DNA of 64,000 nucleotides, from contig NZ_JAGGOT010000011.1 in NCBI RefSeq assembly GCF_018614195.1, forward strand, positions 32,701-96,700, given 5' to 3'. The notes under the pieces were generated by a model. The model had not been told where the DNA came from and did no database searches. It saw nothing but the letters and a program-made list of their open reading frames with translations. The position numbers and the translations under genes were made by a program. The DNA is from Streptomyces sp. ISL-43 (GTDB taxonomy: Bacteria; Actinomycetota; Actinomycetes; Streptomycetales; Streptomycetaceae). Below are positions 1 through 9,292 of the stretch, in pieces (positions within the stretch are counted from its first letter, which is position 1; each line of letters starts with the position of its first letter).

Positions 1-543
1 ATCCGCTCGGACGGCGGCTGCGCGGTCCTGCTGGCGGCGGAGGACTACGTACCGGACACCGCGAAGGAACCGGTCTGGATCCTGGGCTCCGGCACCTCGG
101 TCTCGCACACCACGATGTCGGAGTGGGAGGACTTCACGGTCTCCCCGGCGGCCGTCTCGGGCCGCCTGGCCTTCGCCCGCGCGGGCCTGACGCCGGCTGA
201 CGTGGACCTCGCCGAGATCTACGACGCGTTCACCTACATGACCCTGGTGACGCTGGAGGACCTCGGCTTCTGCGCGAAGGGCGAAGGCGGCGCCTTCGTG
301 GAGAAGGGCCGCCTCCTACGGGACGGGGAACTCCCGGTCAACACCGACGGCGGCGGCCTCTCGGCCTGCCACCCGGGCATGCGCGGCCTGTTCCTCCTGG
401 TCGAGGCGGTCCGCCAACTACGCGGAGAGGCGGGCGAAGGCCAGGTCCGCAAACGCGGCGGAGCCCTCCCCGAGGTGGCCCTCGCGTCGGGCACGGGCGG
501 CTGGTTCTGCTCGTCGGGGACGGTGATCCTGGGGCGCGGATGA
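1..543 (+). CDS. Thiolase-like / lipid-transfer acyl-CoA enzyme, C-terminal part
   Basis: The reading frame is open from base 1 to the TGA at 541-543, so the gene begins outside the window. The visible 180 residues match the C-terminal half of the SCP-x/thiolase-like family. They include the DGGCAVLLA strand, the DAFTYMTLVTLEDLG segment and a GGGLSACHPG motif that takes the place of the usual thiolase histidine loop, and they end with a GTGGWFCSSGTVIL strand. Enzymes of this type cleave or ligate acyl-CoA chains. Those that lie near a DUF35 protein, as here (1540-2043, opposite strand), often need it as a partner; some are retro-aldolases in steroid side-chain breakdown. The substrate cannot be read from the sequence. 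Confidence 0.85.
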   Translation: MRSDGGCAVLLAAEDYVPDTAKEPVWILGSGTSVSHTTMSEWEDFTVSPAAVSGRLAFARAGLTPADVDLAEIYDAFTYMTLVTLEDLGFCAKGEGGAFVEKGRLLRDGELPVNTDGGGLSACHPGMRGLFLLVEAVRQLRGEAGEGQVRKRGGALPEVALASGTGGWFCSSGTVILGRG

Positions 544-705
544 GGGGTGGAGCGGGCGGGGAGAAGACGGGCCCAGCCTGCCCCTGACGGCGGCTGGGTG
601 ATCCCGGCGGGACACCGGGCGCCCAGATCGCCACGCGCTCCCCGGCCATGGCGACCGACCACCCCACCTCGCCGACCGCCCCCGCGCGTGGTGTTCCATG
701 GCCGC

Positions 706-1416
706 ATGACCAGCAGCCAAGACGGCCCCGCAAGCGACGGCGGCCCCGCCGGCCGGCCCGACGACTTCCACGCCACCCTGCACTCGCTGCGCGTATGGGA
801 CGGCCCGCTGCCCGTGTTCGACCCGGCCACCGCGCCGCGCGAGCCGCTGGCGCTGTTCCGCGAGTGGTTCACGCACGCCGCCGGGGCGGGGCAGCCGGAG
901 CCGCACACGATGAGCCTGGCGACCGTGGACACCGACGGGCGGCCCGACGTACGCACGCTGATGCTGCACGACGCCGACGAGCGCGGCTGGCACTTCGCCT
1001 CGCACTCCACCAGTGCCAAGGGCCGGCAGCTGGCCGCGCACCCGGACGCGGCGCTCGGGTTCTACTGGCCGAGCGTGGCCCGGCAGATCCGCATCCGGGG
1101 CCGCGTCACGGCATGCGACGCGACGGAGAGCCGCGCGGACCTGGCGGTCCGCTCGCGCGGCGCGCTCGCCGCGGCGCTGACGGGCCGGCAGAGCGAGGTG
1201 CTGGGATCCGTCGAGGAGCTGGTGCGCGCCTCGGCGGCGGCGTGGGACCGCGCGGGTGCCGAGCCGGACGCGCCCGCGCCGACCTGGACGCGGTACGTAC
1301 TCGCCGCGACCGAGGTCGAGTTCTTCCAGGGCGACGCCGCGCGCAGCCACACCCGCCTCCGGTACACCCGCGCCACCCCCACCGACCCGTGGACCCGCCA
1401 CCTCCTCTGGCCGTAG
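706..1416 (+). CDS. Pyridoxamine 5'-phosphate oxidase-family flavoprotein (PdxH/PhzG-like)
   Basis: The protein has 236 residues starting at the ATG at 706; the longer upstream frame is proline/arginine-rich and does not look like protein. It carries the FMN split-barrel pattern of the family: MSLATVDTDGRPDVRTLMLH, then a cationic segment STSAKGRQLAAHPDAALGFYW, and a C-terminal AATEVEFFQGDAARSHTRLRY strand like the PdxH C-terminal domain. A true pdxH gene lies at 60529-61182, so this copy is probably not the housekeeping enzyme and may oxidise another substrate. No strong ribosome-binding site precedes the ATG. It lies 160 bp after the thiolase-like gene on the same strand. Confidence 0.8.
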   Translation: MTSSQDGPASDGGPAGRPDDFHATLHSLRVWDGPLPVFDPATAPREPLALFREWFTHAAGAGQPEPHTMSLATVDTDGRPDVRTLMLHDADERGWHFASHSTSAKGRQLAAHPDAALGFYWPSVARQIRIRGRVTACDATESRADLAVRSRGALAAALTGRQSEVLGSVEELVRASAAAWDRAGAEPDAPAPTWTRYVLAATEVEFFQGDAARSHTRLRYTRATPTDPWTRHLLWP

Positions 1417-1486
1417 CCCGCCCGGCGGGCCGGGGCTTAGGGCCAGACGGTCAGGTGCAGCCGGATGCCTGGAAATGCTCCTTTAT

Positions 1487-1499
1487 TGACGGCCCGTCA
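1487..1499. promoter_or_regulatory. Copy of the CTGACGNNNCGTCAG palindrome (orphan position)
   Basis: The sequence TGACGGCCCGTCA is a perfect palindrome and fits the consensus shared by the other copies in the window. It lies between the convergent ends of the oxidase gene (1416) and the DUF35 gene (1540), so no gene start is next to it. Confidence 0.5.
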
Positions 1500-1539
1500 G
1501 GGCACCCGGGTCCCACACGCACCTCGGGCGCGGCCCCCC

Positions 1540-2043
<504 letters not shown>

Positions 2044-2091
2044 AGCAGCAGTCCTCTTCGCCGAACGTCCAGGGGAGGGAGTACGCCATTT

Positions 2092-2106
2092 CTGACGTAT
2101 CGTCAG
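2092..2106. promoter_or_regulatory. 15-bp palindromic operator upstream of the DUF35 gene
   Basis: CTGACGTATCGTCAG is a perfect inverted repeat of six bases around a 3-bp centre. It lies 49 bp before the GTG start of the DUF35 gene, in a position to overlap its promoter. It matches copies at 4140, 4164, 9293, 13529, 25746, 25763 and 25849. Confidence 0.7.
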
Positions 2107-2260
2107 TTCACCGGATCCCGCCGCATCCCACAAGGCCCCACCGGGCCCCCGTGACGCCCCCGTGATCGATCCGCAATCGATTCCCTCCTCGTCCGAGACC
2201 CACCGCGCCCGCACGGCGATACGCTCACACTTCATGCCCGGAGTCCCTTCAGCACCCGAC

Positions 2261-3505
2261 ATGTCCACCCAGCCCCGCCCGGTCTACGTGATCGGCGCCG
2301 GTCCCGGCGGCCTCGCCGTCGCCGCCGCGCTGCGCGCCCGCGGGGTCCGCGCGGTGGTCGTGGAGAAGTCCGAGTCCGTCGGCGCCTCCTGGCGCCGCCA
2401 CTACGACCGGCTCCACCTGCACACCACGCGCCGCCTCTCCGCCCTCCCGGGCCTGGCCATGCCGCGGCGCTTCGGACGCTGGGTCGCGCGCGAGAACGTC
2501 GTGCGGTACCTGGAGAAGTACGCCGAGTTCCACGAGCTGGAGCTCATCACGGGCGTCGAGGTGACCCGCATCGAGCGCGTACCCGCCCGGGCCGACTCCT
2601 CCGACGGGGCGGACGGCATCGACGGGGCCGACGGCATCGAGCGCGTCTCCGACAGCGCCGGCGCCTCCGACGGATCCACCGCCGACGGCCCCGGCTGGAC
2701 CCTGCACGCCACCGGCGGCCGCGCCATGGCCGCCGGGGCGGTCGTGGTCGCCACCGGGTTCAACCACACCCCCGTCATCCCCGACTGGCCCGGCCGGGAC
2801 GCGTACGAGGGCTCCCTCGCGCACGCCGCCGACTACCGCAACCCCGCCCCCTACGCCGGCCAGGACGTGCTCGTCGTCGGCGTCGGCAACACCGGTGCCG
2901 AGATAGCCGTCGACCTGGCCGACGGCGGCGCCGCGCGGGTCCGCCTCGCCGTGCGCACCGCCCCGCACATCCTGCGCCGCTCCACCGCCGGCTGGCCGGC
3001 CCAGCGCACCGGGATCCTGGTCCGCAGGCTCCCCGTGGGGCTCGTCGACCGGCTCGGTGCGATCGTCGGCAAGGCCTCGGTCCCGGACCTGTCGGCGTAC
3101 GGACTGCCGCGCCCCACCAGCGGCCTGTACAGCAGGGTCAAGCAGGGGTCGATCCCGGTCCAGGACGTCGGCCTGATCGATGCGATCCGTGCCGGCCGCG
3201 TCGAGCCGGTCGCCGCGGTCGAGTCCTTCGACGGCGCCGAGGTGCTCCTCGCGGACGGCTCGCGGATCACCCCGGACGCGGTGATCGCGGCCACCGGCTA
3301 CCGGCGCGCCCTGGAGGGCCTGGTCGGCGGTCTCGGCGTACTGGACGACCGGGGCCGCCCGCGCGCCCACGGCGCCCACACCCCGCCGGACTCCCCCGGG
3401 CTCTACTTCACCGGTTTCACCAATCCCATCAGCGGCATGTTCCGCGAACTGGCCCTGGACGCCGAGAAGATCGCCAAGGCCGTCGCCCGGGACCTGCGCG
3501 CGTAG
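2261..3505 (+). CDS. FAD/NAD(P)-binding flavin monooxygenase-like oxidoreductase
   Basis: The product is about 414 residues from the ATG at 2261; an ATG at 2234 and a GTG at 2162 are also in frame. It shows the first Rossmann motif GAGPGGLAVAAALRARG for FAD, the FMO/BVMO-like stretch GASWRRHYDRLHLHTTRRLSALPG, a second Rossmann motif VGNTGAEIAVDLADGG for NAD(P)H, and the late ATGY motif. The family inserts one oxygen atom into ketones, amines or sulphur compounds. Around residues 110-135 there is a low-complexity insertion rich in DGADG repeats. Its setting among acyl-CoA genes suggests an oxidative step in the same catabolic route. Confidence 0.85.
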   Translation: MSTQPRPVYVIGAGPGGLAVAAALRARGVRAVVVEKSESVGASWRRHYDRLHLHTTRRLSALPGLAMPRRFGRWVARENVVRYLEKYAEFHELELITGVEVTRIERVPARADSSDGADGIDGADGIERVSDSAGASDGSTADGPGWTLHATGGRAMAAGAVVVATGFNHTPVIPDWPGRDAYEGSLAHAADYRNPAPYAGQDVLVVGVGNTGAEIAVDLADGGAARVRLAVRTAPHILRRSTAGWPAQRTGILVRRLPVGLVDRLGAIVGKASVPDLSAYGLPRPTSGLYSRVKQGSIPVQDVGLIDAIRAGRVEPVAAVESFDGAEVLLADGSRITPDAVIAATGYRRALEGLVGGLGVLDDRGRPRAHGAHTPPDSPGLYFTGFTNPISGMFRELALDAEKIAKAVARDLRA

Positions 3506-3597
3506 GAACGGCCGCCGGTCCCCGGCCGCGCGGCCCTTGTCAGTGGCGTGGTGCAGCATCGGCACGTCGGCTCTTCGAGGAAAGACGGGGCATCATC

Positions 3598-3939
3598 GTG
3601 TCGATCACCAACCAGCAGGTGGCGGACCGCGCCTTCCTTCGGCAGCTCTACCGGGACGCGTACTTCCCCGATCACGTCCTCGACAAGGGCTGCGCGATCC
3701 TGCGCGCGCTGTGCGCCCGGATCGAGGCGGAACGGCCCGCCGATCTGGCGGCGCTGTACGTGCTGACCGGGGCGGCGACGGAGGAGTTCAATCTCCTGGA
3801 GGCGGAGTTCGAGGAGGCGGGGAGCGGGATCGAGACCGTCGCGCGCGAGGAGATAGCCGAGGACTTCTGGTTCGTGGCCTCGGCGTACGGCTTCACGGAC
3901 GCGGACGTGGAGGATCTGATCGCCCCCCGGGACTGGTGA
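3598..3939 (+). CDS. DUF5713-family small protein
   Basis: The protein has 113 residues from a GTG start, with AGGAAAG about 18 bases upstream and a GGGG run nearer. It is acidic and all-helical in appearance, with the conserved stretches YFPDHVLDKG, IEAERPADLAALYVLTGAATEEFN, AREEIAEDFWFVASAYGF and a terminal DLIAPRDW. I recognise the pattern as DUF5713, whose function is unknown. It stands alone between the monooxygenase and the acyl-CoA synthetase and has no operator of the 15-bp type. Confidence 0.75.
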   Translation: MSITNQQVADRAFLRQLYRDAYFPDHVLDKGCAILRALCARIEAERPADLAALYVLTGAATEEFNLLEAEFEEAGSGIETVAREEIAEDFWFVASAYGFTDADVEDLIAPRDW

Positions 3940-4060
3940 CGCGACGCCATCGCGGGGGCCCGCCGGCCCCGGGGTCCCGCGCCGGGACGGATCACCCATG
4001 CCCGGACGGATCGCCCCACCATCACTCTCGCCCCACGCACCACCCCGACCTCGGCCGAAT

Positions 4061-4076
4061 AGTGGTCTGGACCCGT
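4061..4076. promoter_or_regulatory. DasR-like (dre) palindrome
   Basis: AGTGGTCTGGACCCGT matches the GntR/DasR consensus (core TGGTCTAGACCA) in most positions. It lies 148 bp before the acyl-CoA synthetase start and upstream of two other operators. DasR controls aminosugar use in Streptomyces; a role here is only inferred. Confidence 0.3.
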
Positions 4077-4139
4077 CCCGAGGGGATCTGAGACCGTTCC
4101 ACACATCACCTCCACCAGCTTTCCTGCGCAGCCCTGTTC

Positions 4140-4178
4140 CTGACGGCACGTCAGTTCAGTAATCTGACTACGCGTCAG
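4140..4178. promoter_or_regulatory. Two tandem 15-bp palindromic operators upstream of the acyl-CoA synthetase
   Basis: CTGACGGCACGTCAG (4140-4154) and CTGACTACGCGTCAG (4164-4178) have centres 24 bp apart, on nearly the same face of the helix. They lie 45-83 bp before the ATG at 4224. Confidence 0.7.
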
Positions 4179-4223
4179 CTATTGAGATTCGTCGAGGTTC
4201 ATCGAGCAGGAGCGGGCGGAACG

Positions 4224-6458
4224 ATGCTTGGATCTACTCACGGCACCCTCACCACCGACTTCCGCGCACGTGTCGAGGCCTGCGGGGAGACCCCCAGGAC
4301 GGCCGTCCACTCCACGGCGGCTCCCTCCGCCGAGGACACGGTCGCGCTGGACGTCAGCGGTCGGCCCCTGCACGCCGACGCTCCCGACCTGGACCGGTTC
4401 TTCCGGCCCGAGTCCGTGGCCGTCATCGGCGCCTCGGACGCCGACGGCAGACCCAACACCGGCATCACCCGGCAGCTCATCGCCTGGGCGGAACGGGTCG
4501 GGGCCAGGCTGCACCCCGTCCACCCCACCCGCACCACCGTCTTCGGGCTGCCGTGCCACGCATCCGTGGCCGACCTGCCCGAGCAGGTGGACCTCGCCGT
4601 CCTCCTCGTCGCCGACCCGCTCCCCGTCATCGAGGAGCTGGCCGAGGCCAAGGTGAAGTTCGCCGTCGCCTTCGCCTCCGGCTTCGCCGAGACCGGCGAC
4701 GAGGGCGCCGCCGCGCAGGCCCGCCTGGGGGCCGCCGTCCGGCGATCGGGCCTTCGCCTCCTGGGCCCCAACACGAACCTCAACGCCTTCGAGAAGTTCC
4801 GCGACGACCTCGACGGCCCGGCCATCGCGCTGATCACCCAGTCCGGCCACCAGGGCCGGCCCCTCTACACCCTCCAGGAGCTGGGCATCCGGCTCTCGCA
4901 CTGGGCCCCCACGGGCAACGAAGCGGACCTGGAGACCTCCGACTTCATCTCCTACTTCGCCGAGCAGCCCGAGGTCGGGGCCATCGCCTGCTACGTCGAA
5001 GGCCTCAAGGACGGCCGGCAGTTCCTCCTCGCCGCCGACCGGGCCGCCCGCAACGGCGTACCCGTCGTCGCCGTCAAGGTCGGCCGCACCGAGACCGGTG
5101 CCCGCATGGCCGCCTCCCACACCGGGAAGCTGACCGGCGCGGACACCGTCGTCGACGCCGCCATGCGGCAGTTCGGGGTCATCCGCGTCGACGGCCTCGA
5201 CGAGCTCCAGGACACCGCCGCGCTGCTGGCCCGGGCGCGCAAGCCGCTCGCCGACGGGGTCGTCGTCTACTCCATCTCCGGCGGCACCGGCGCCCACTTC
5301 TCCGACCTGGCGACGGAGGCGGGGCTCAGCCTGCCCACGCTCACCCAGGCCAAGCAGGACGAGCTCCACCAGTGGATCCCGGAGTACCTCGGCGTCTCCA
5401 ACCCCGTCGACAACGGCGGTCACCCGGTCGGCGACTGGCGCGGCCGCAAGATCATCGACGCGATCCTCGCCGACCCGTCCGTGGGCGTCCTGATCTGCCC
5501 GATCACCGGGCCCTTCCCGCCCATGAGCGACAAACTCGCACAGGACCTGGTGGACGCCGCCGAGCAGACCGACAAGCTGATCTGCGTGATCTGGGGCTCC
5601 CCGGTCGGCACCGAGGAGGCCTACCGCACCACGCTCCTCGGCTCCTCCCGGGTCGCGACCTTCCGCACCTTCGGCAACTGCATCACCGCCGTCCGCGCCT
5701 ACCTCGGCCACCACCGCTTCACCGCCGCCTACCGCTCCCCCTTCGAGGACGCCCCGCGCACCCCGTCGCCCTCCTTCCGCAAAGCGCAGGCGCTCATGCG
5801 CCCGGGCCAGCAGCTGAGCGAGCACTCGGCGAAGCAGCTCCTGCGCGCCTACGGGATACGAGTGCCCAGGGAGCAGCTGGTGACCAGCGCGGCCGCCGCC
5901 GTACGGGCGGCCGGACTGGTGGGGTACCCGGTGGTCATGAAGGCCTCGGGCCCGCAGCTCGCGCACAAGACGGAGCTGGGGCTGGTGAAGGTCGGCCTGA
6001 CGTCGGCGAGCCAGATCCGCGACGCCTACCGGGAGTTGACCGACATCGCGCGCTACGAGAACGTCCCGCTCGACGGGATCCTCGTCTGCCAGATGGTGGA
6101 GCGCGGAGTCGAGATGGTCGTCGGGGTCACGCAGGACGACCTCTTCGGCCCGACCGTGACGGTGGGACTCGGCGGCGTGCTGGTGGAGATCCTGCACGAC
6201 GCGGCGGTCCGGGTGCCGCCCTTCGGGGAGGACCAGGCGCGGGCGATGCTGACCGAGCTGCGCGGGCATGCGCTGCTGGAAGGCGTACGGGGGGCTCCGC
6301 CGGCCGACGTCGACGCGCTGGTGGAGGTCATCCTCCGGGTCCAGCGGATGGCACTGGAACTGGGCGACGAGCTCTCCGAGCTGGACATCAACCCGCTGAT
6401 GGTGCTTCCGCGCGGGCAGGGGGCGGTGGCACTGGACGCGCTCGCGATCTGCCGCTAG
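4224..6458 (+). CDS. Acyl-CoA synthetase, ADP-forming type (acetate-CoA ligase family, fused subunits)
   Basis: The protein has 744 residues from the ATG at 4224, preceded by AGGAG about 10 bases upstream. It contains a CoA-binding Rossmann domain (about residues 45-140: FFRPESVAVIGASDADGRPN), a succinyl-CoA-synthetase-like flavodoxin region (about 160-470; GSPVGTEEAYRTTL) and a C-terminal ATP-grasp domain (about 520-740; GYPVVMKASGPQLAHKTELG, LDINPLMVLPRG). Family members form acyl-CoA from the acid with ATP giving ADP and phosphate, and single-chain versions are common in actinobacteria. Two operators precede it, and an enoyl-CoA hydratase gene follows 128 bp downstream. Confidence 0.88.
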   Translation: MLGSTHGTLTTDFRARVEACGETPRTAVHSTAAPSAEDTVALDVSGRPLHADAPDLDRFFRPESVAVIGASDADGRPNTGITRQLIAWAERVGARLHPVHPTRTTVFGLPCHASVADLPEQVDLAVLLVADPLPVIEELAEAKVKFAVAFASGFAETGDEGAAAQARLGAAVRRSGLRLLGPNTNLNAFEKFRDDLDGPAIALITQSGHQGRPLYTLQELGIRLSHWAPTGNEADLETSDFISYFAEQPEVGAIACYVEGLKDGRQFLLAADRAARNGVPVVAVKVGRTETGARMAASHTGKLTGADTVVDAAMRQFGVIRVDGLDELQDTAALLARARKPLADGVVVYSISGGTGAHFSDLATEAGLSLPTLTQAKQDELHQWIPEYLGVSNPVDNGGHPVGDWRGRKIIDAILADPSVGVLICPITGPFPPMSDKLAQDLVDAAEQTDKLICVIWGSPVGTEEAYRTTLLGSSRVATFRTFGNCITAVRAYLGHHRFTAAYRSPFEDAPRTPSPSFRKAQALMRPGQQLSEHSAKQLLRAYGIRVPREQLVTSAAAAVRAAGLVGYPVVMKASGPQLAHKTELGLVKVGLTSASQIRDAYRELTDIARYENVPLDGILVCQMVERGVEMVVGVTQDDLFGPTVTVGLGGVLVEILHDAAVRVPPFGEDQARAMLTELRGHALLEGVRGAPPADVDALVEVILRVQRMALELGDELSELDINPLMVLPRGQGAVALDALAICR

Positions 6459-6484
6459 GCCCTGATTCGGTGCGATCCGGGTCC

Positions 6485-6527
6485 GGGGCCCCGGGCTCCG
6501 CCCGGGCCCCCTGGGGCTCCGCCCCAG
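6485..6527. terminator. Two adjacent G/C hairpins between acyl-CoA synthetase and enoyl-CoA hydratase genes
   Basis: The first, at 6485-6510, is an 11-bp stem with one bulged base and a TCC loop. The second, at 6511-6527, is CTGGGGCTCCGCCCCAG, a perfect 7-bp stem with a 3-base loop. Similar GGGGCTCCGCCCC hairpins recur in Streptomyces intergenic DNA; one lies at 43274. They may attenuate or end transcription. Confidence 0.5.
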
Positions 6528-6586
6528 ACCCGCGGGGGTCCGGGGTGTCGCCCACCCACCACCCACCCACCCCGAACGGGAGCCTC

Positions 6587-7387
6587 ATGAACCCCACCCC
6601 CGAGGACGAAGTCCTCCACCGCATCGACAACGGCGTCTCGTGGATCACCCTCAACCGTCCCGAGGCGATGAACGCCGTCACCTGGGACCAGCGCGAGCGC
6701 GTCATCGGGCTGCTCGCCGAGGCGTCCGCCGATCCGGCCGTGCGGGCCGTCGTCGTCACCGCCACCGGCAAGGGCTTCTGCGCGGGCGCCGACCTGCGCG
6801 GCGCGCCCGCCACCGGCGAGCGGGTCGCCGGCGACGTGGCCCGCATGATCCGGCTCGGCGCGCAGCGCCTGATCACCGCCGTGCTCGACTGCGAGAAGCC
6901 GGTCATCGCCGCCGTCAACGGCACGGCGGCCGGCATCGGCGCGCACCTCGCGCTCGCCTGCGATCTGGTCATCGCCGCCGAACCGGCCCGTTTCATCGAG
7001 GTGTTCGTACGTCGCGGCCTGGTCCCGGACGGCGGCGGCGCGTACCTGCTGCCCCGGCTGGTCGGCCCGCAGAAGGCGAAGGAGCTGATGTTCTTCGGCG
7101 ACGCCGTCCCGGCCGCCGAGGCCGAGCGCCTGGGCCTGGTCAACAAGGTGGTCCCGGCCGAAGAGCTGGAGGAGACCGCCCGGGCGTGGGCCGAGCGCCT
7201 CGCGCAGGGCCCCACCCGCGCCCTTGCCATGACGAAGCAGCTGGTCAACGCCTCCCTGGACGGTGACCGGGCGACCGCACTCGCCGCCGAGGCCACCGCC
7301 CAGGAGCTGAACATGACCACCGCCGACGCGAACGAGGGAGTGGCGAGCTTCGTGGAGCGCCGCACGCCCAAGTACCTGGGACGCTAG
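6587..7387 (+). CDS. Enoyl-CoA hydratase/isomerase (crotonase family)
   Basis: The protein has 266 residues from the ATG at 6587, with GGGAG 5 bases before. Crotonase marks are VSWITLNRPEAMNAVTWDQ, VVVTATGKGFCAGADLRG (first oxyanion-hole loop), AAVNGTAAGIGAHLALACDLVIA (second) and VFVRRGLVPDGGGAYLLPRLVG. The glutamates expected near residue 115-135 of active hydratases are not obvious: the loop reads FIEVFVRRGLVPDGG, so isomerase or other crotonase chemistry is possible. It probably acts after a CoA ligase and an acyl-CoA dehydrogenase in a beta-oxidation-like route. Confidence 0.85.
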   Translation: MNPTPEDEVLHRIDNGVSWITLNRPEAMNAVTWDQRERVIGLLAEASADPAVRAVVVTATGKGFCAGADLRGAPATGERVAGDVARMIRLGAQRLITAVLDCEKPVIAAVNGTAAGIGAHLALACDLVIAAEPARFIEVFVRRGLVPDGGGAYLLPRLVGPQKAKELMFFGDAVPAAEAERLGLVNKVVPAEELEETARAWAERLAQGPTRALAMTKQLVNASLDGDRATALAAEATAQELNMTTADANEGVASFVERRTPKYLGR

Positions 7388-7427
7388 CCGGAACCGGAAA
7401 CCGAAACGGATCCGGGGCGGCCGGAGG

Positions 7428-8204
7428 TCACATCCGCGGGTCCGGCTTCAGCAGCGCGAACATCGCTCCCGCCGGGTCCGCCAGGAAGGCGATCCGACCG
7501 ACGTCCGGGACGTCCGCCGCCGGCATCAGCACGGAACCGCCCCCCGCCTTGGCCGCGCCGACGGTGGCGTCGACGTCCGCGACGTTGAAGTACGGCACCC
7601 AGCCCTTGGGCCCGCCACCCTCGGAGGGGGCGACTCCGCCGAAGGAGGCGTCCTCCTGGTCGCCGTCGGCGATGCTCAGCACCCGGTACGTCATCCCGGG
7701 CGCCTCCATGTCGGCGGAGCGCCAGCCGAACAGTCCGGCGTAGAAGGCGATGTCCGCGGCCGGGTCCGGTACGTGCAGCTCCGCCCAGACGAGTGTGTTC
7801 TCGACGGAGGTCAGCCCGAGCCCGGCGGTCTTCCCGGGCTGCCACAGCGCGAACTCCGCACCCTGCGGGTCCGTGGCCTGCGCCAGCCAGCCCTCCCCCA
7901 TGACGTCCATCGGCTCCATGCGCACCGCTCCGCCGCCCGCCTTGACGGCGTCCACGGTGGCCTGGATGTTGGGGGTGTCGAAGTGCAGCATCCAGGCGGA
8001 CTTGGCGCCCTCCTCGGTGAGCGGCCCGAGCGCGGCGACGGTCTTGCCGTCGATCTGGAAGAAGCCGTAGCCGCCCGCCTCGGGCCCGAGGGAGACGAAG
8101 TCCCAGCCGAAGACCCCGGTGTAGAAGGAGATGGCGGCGTCGGTGTCGGGGCTCCCGAGGTCGAGCCAGTTGGGTGATCCCTTGCGGAAATCGGTGCCGA
8201 GCAT
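7428..8204 (-). CDS. VOC-family protein with two glyoxalase-like domains
   Basis: The protein has 258 residues. The ATG at 8202-8204 has a near-perfect ribosome-binding site (AGGAGG, 5 bases away), so the longer upstream frame is rejected. Two homologous halves each begin with a paired beta strand: FRKGSPNWLDLGSPDTDAAISFYTGVFGW and TLVWAELHVPDPAADIAFYAGLFGW. Each ends with a PADPxG-type strand (ATDPQGAEFALWQPG, LADPAGAMFALLKPD). VOC proteins bind metal at such strands and include hydrolases, dioxygenases and antibiotic-binding proteins. The function here is unknown. It is convergent with the enoyl-CoA hydratase. Confidence 0.85.
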   Translation of the reverse strand: MLGTDFRKGSPNWLDLGSPDTDAAISFYTGVFGWDFVSLGPEAGGYGFFQIDGKTVAALGPLTEEGAKSAWMLHFDTPNIQATVDAVKAGGGAVRMEPMDVMGEGWLAQATDPQGAEFALWQPGKTAGLGLTSVENTLVWAELHVPDPAADIAFYAGLFGWRSADMEAPGMTYRVLSIADGDQEDASFGGVAPSEGGGPKGWVPYFNVADVDATVGAAKAGGGSVLMPAADVPDVGRIAFLADPAGAMFALLKPDPRM

Positions 8205-8302
8205 GTGGTCCTCCTGTGGTCCGTGACGCGGTCCCCCGACACGATGCCGAGCCGGTACGGGGCCTGCGGGCCACGGGGCTCGACCGGTCGCGGGGTTCAC
8301 CC

Positions 8303-8342
8303 GTACGGCCTACGGGGCTGCGCGCCGGCCCGTAGGCCGTAC
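8303..8342. terminator. Strong hairpin at the 3' end of the membrane-protein gene
   Basis: A perfect 14-bp stem (8303-8316 with 8329-8342) encloses a 12-base loop. It begins 3 bases past the stop of the minus-strand gene at 8345-9226. Confidence 0.7.
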
Positions 8343-8344
8343 GA

Positions 8345-9226
8345 CTACCGCTTCCGCAGCACGCGCATGTCCCCGGCGTCCGGATCGCCGATCAGCACGA
8401 ACAGCTCCGGCCGCTTCGCCGTCCCCGCGACCTCCCACCTCAGCTGCGCGTCCTTGCAGTCGGGGACGGTCAGGGCCACGCCCGCCCCTCTGCCGTAGGC
8501 CGCCTCCTCGGGCTTCCACGTCCCGCGCGCCGTGCAGTGGCCCACGACATCGAGCCCGTCGTCCACCGGCAGCCAGTTCGCCGCCGCTTCGCCCTGCGCG
8601 GTGAGTTCCAGGCGGACGCCGTCGCCCGACCACTCGCCGACGTACTCGGCGCGGCCCAGGACCGGAGGCTCGTACACCGGCGCGGTGGCTCCGAAGTAGA
8701 AGGTGGTGATCACCGCGGCCACGCCCGGCAGGATCATCCACTTCCGCACCTTGCCCCTGGGCACCTGCCGCATCCGCGCGAGCACCGCCACCCCCACGGG
8801 CAGCACCCCCGCGGCCGCGATCCAGCCGCAGGTGGCGGCGTACGAGGGGCCGGCCAGCAGGGAGACGGGTATCGAGTACAGGACCGCGAGCGCACCCGTC
8901 ATCGGCAGGGCCCACCACGGTGCGGAGACCCGGGTGCGCATGCCCGCTGCGTTCGAGAGCTCCATCACCGGCGTGGTGAAGAGCACGCTGTGCACGTAGC
9001 CCAGCAGGATCACGACGAACGGACTGCCGACGACCATGACGAACAGCCAGAAGAGCACGGCGATGCCGCCGCCGAAGCCCCGGCCGTAGGGCTCCTGCGC
9101 GAGCGCGTTCAGCTGCGCGTACAGCAGCGCACACAGGAGCTGCACTCCGCCCACTGCCTCGGCGCCCGGCGCGATGCCGCTCCAGGCCTCGCGGCGCCGT
9201 TCCGCCGTGCCCACGTGGTTCGACAC
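8345..9226 (-). CDS. Putative integral membrane protein with C-terminal soluble domain
   Basis: The product is 293 residues from a GTG start with a GGGGG sequence about 8 bases upstream. The N-terminal two thirds hold roughly five hydrophobic segments (for example VLFWLFVMVVGSPFVVILLGYVHSV, ALPMTGALAVLYSIPVSLLAG, AATCGWIAAAGVLPVGVAVLA, ILPGVAAVITTFYFG). The last 110 residues are soluble, with a GEWSGDGVRLEL start and scattered cysteines, and may form a small beta domain outside the membrane. I do not recognise a named family. A palindrome at 9248-9263 lies 22 bp upstream and probably controls it. Confidence 0.65.
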   Translation of the reverse strand: MSNHVGTAERRREAWSGIAPGAEAVGGVQLLCALLYAQLNALAQEPYGRGFGGGIAVLFWLFVMVVGSPFVVILLGYVHSVLFTTPVMELSNAAGMRTRVSAPWWALPMTGALAVLYSIPVSLLAGPSYAATCGWIAAAGVLPVGVAVLARMRQVPRGKVRKWMILPGVAAVITTFYFGATAPVYEPPVLGRAEYVGEWSGDGVRLELTAQGEAAANWLPVDDGLDVVGHCTARGTWKPEEAAYGRGAGVALTVPDCKDAQLRWEVAGTAKRPELFVLIGDPDAGDMRVLRKR

Positions 9227-9247
9227 GGTGAGCCCCCTTCGACGTCT

Positions 9248-9263
9248 ATTGAACACGTTCAAT
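9248..9263. promoter_or_regulatory. 16-bp palindrome ATTGAACACGTTCAAT
   Basis: ATTGAACACGTTCAAT is a perfect inverted repeat. It lies 22 bp upstream of the membrane-protein GTG and 30 bp from the operator that serves the flavin reductase on the other strand. The form is typical of a TetR-type operator but differs from the 15-bp family. Confidence 0.5.
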
Positions 9264-9292
9264 TGATGTGAGCCCTACACCCCCCTTCCCAT

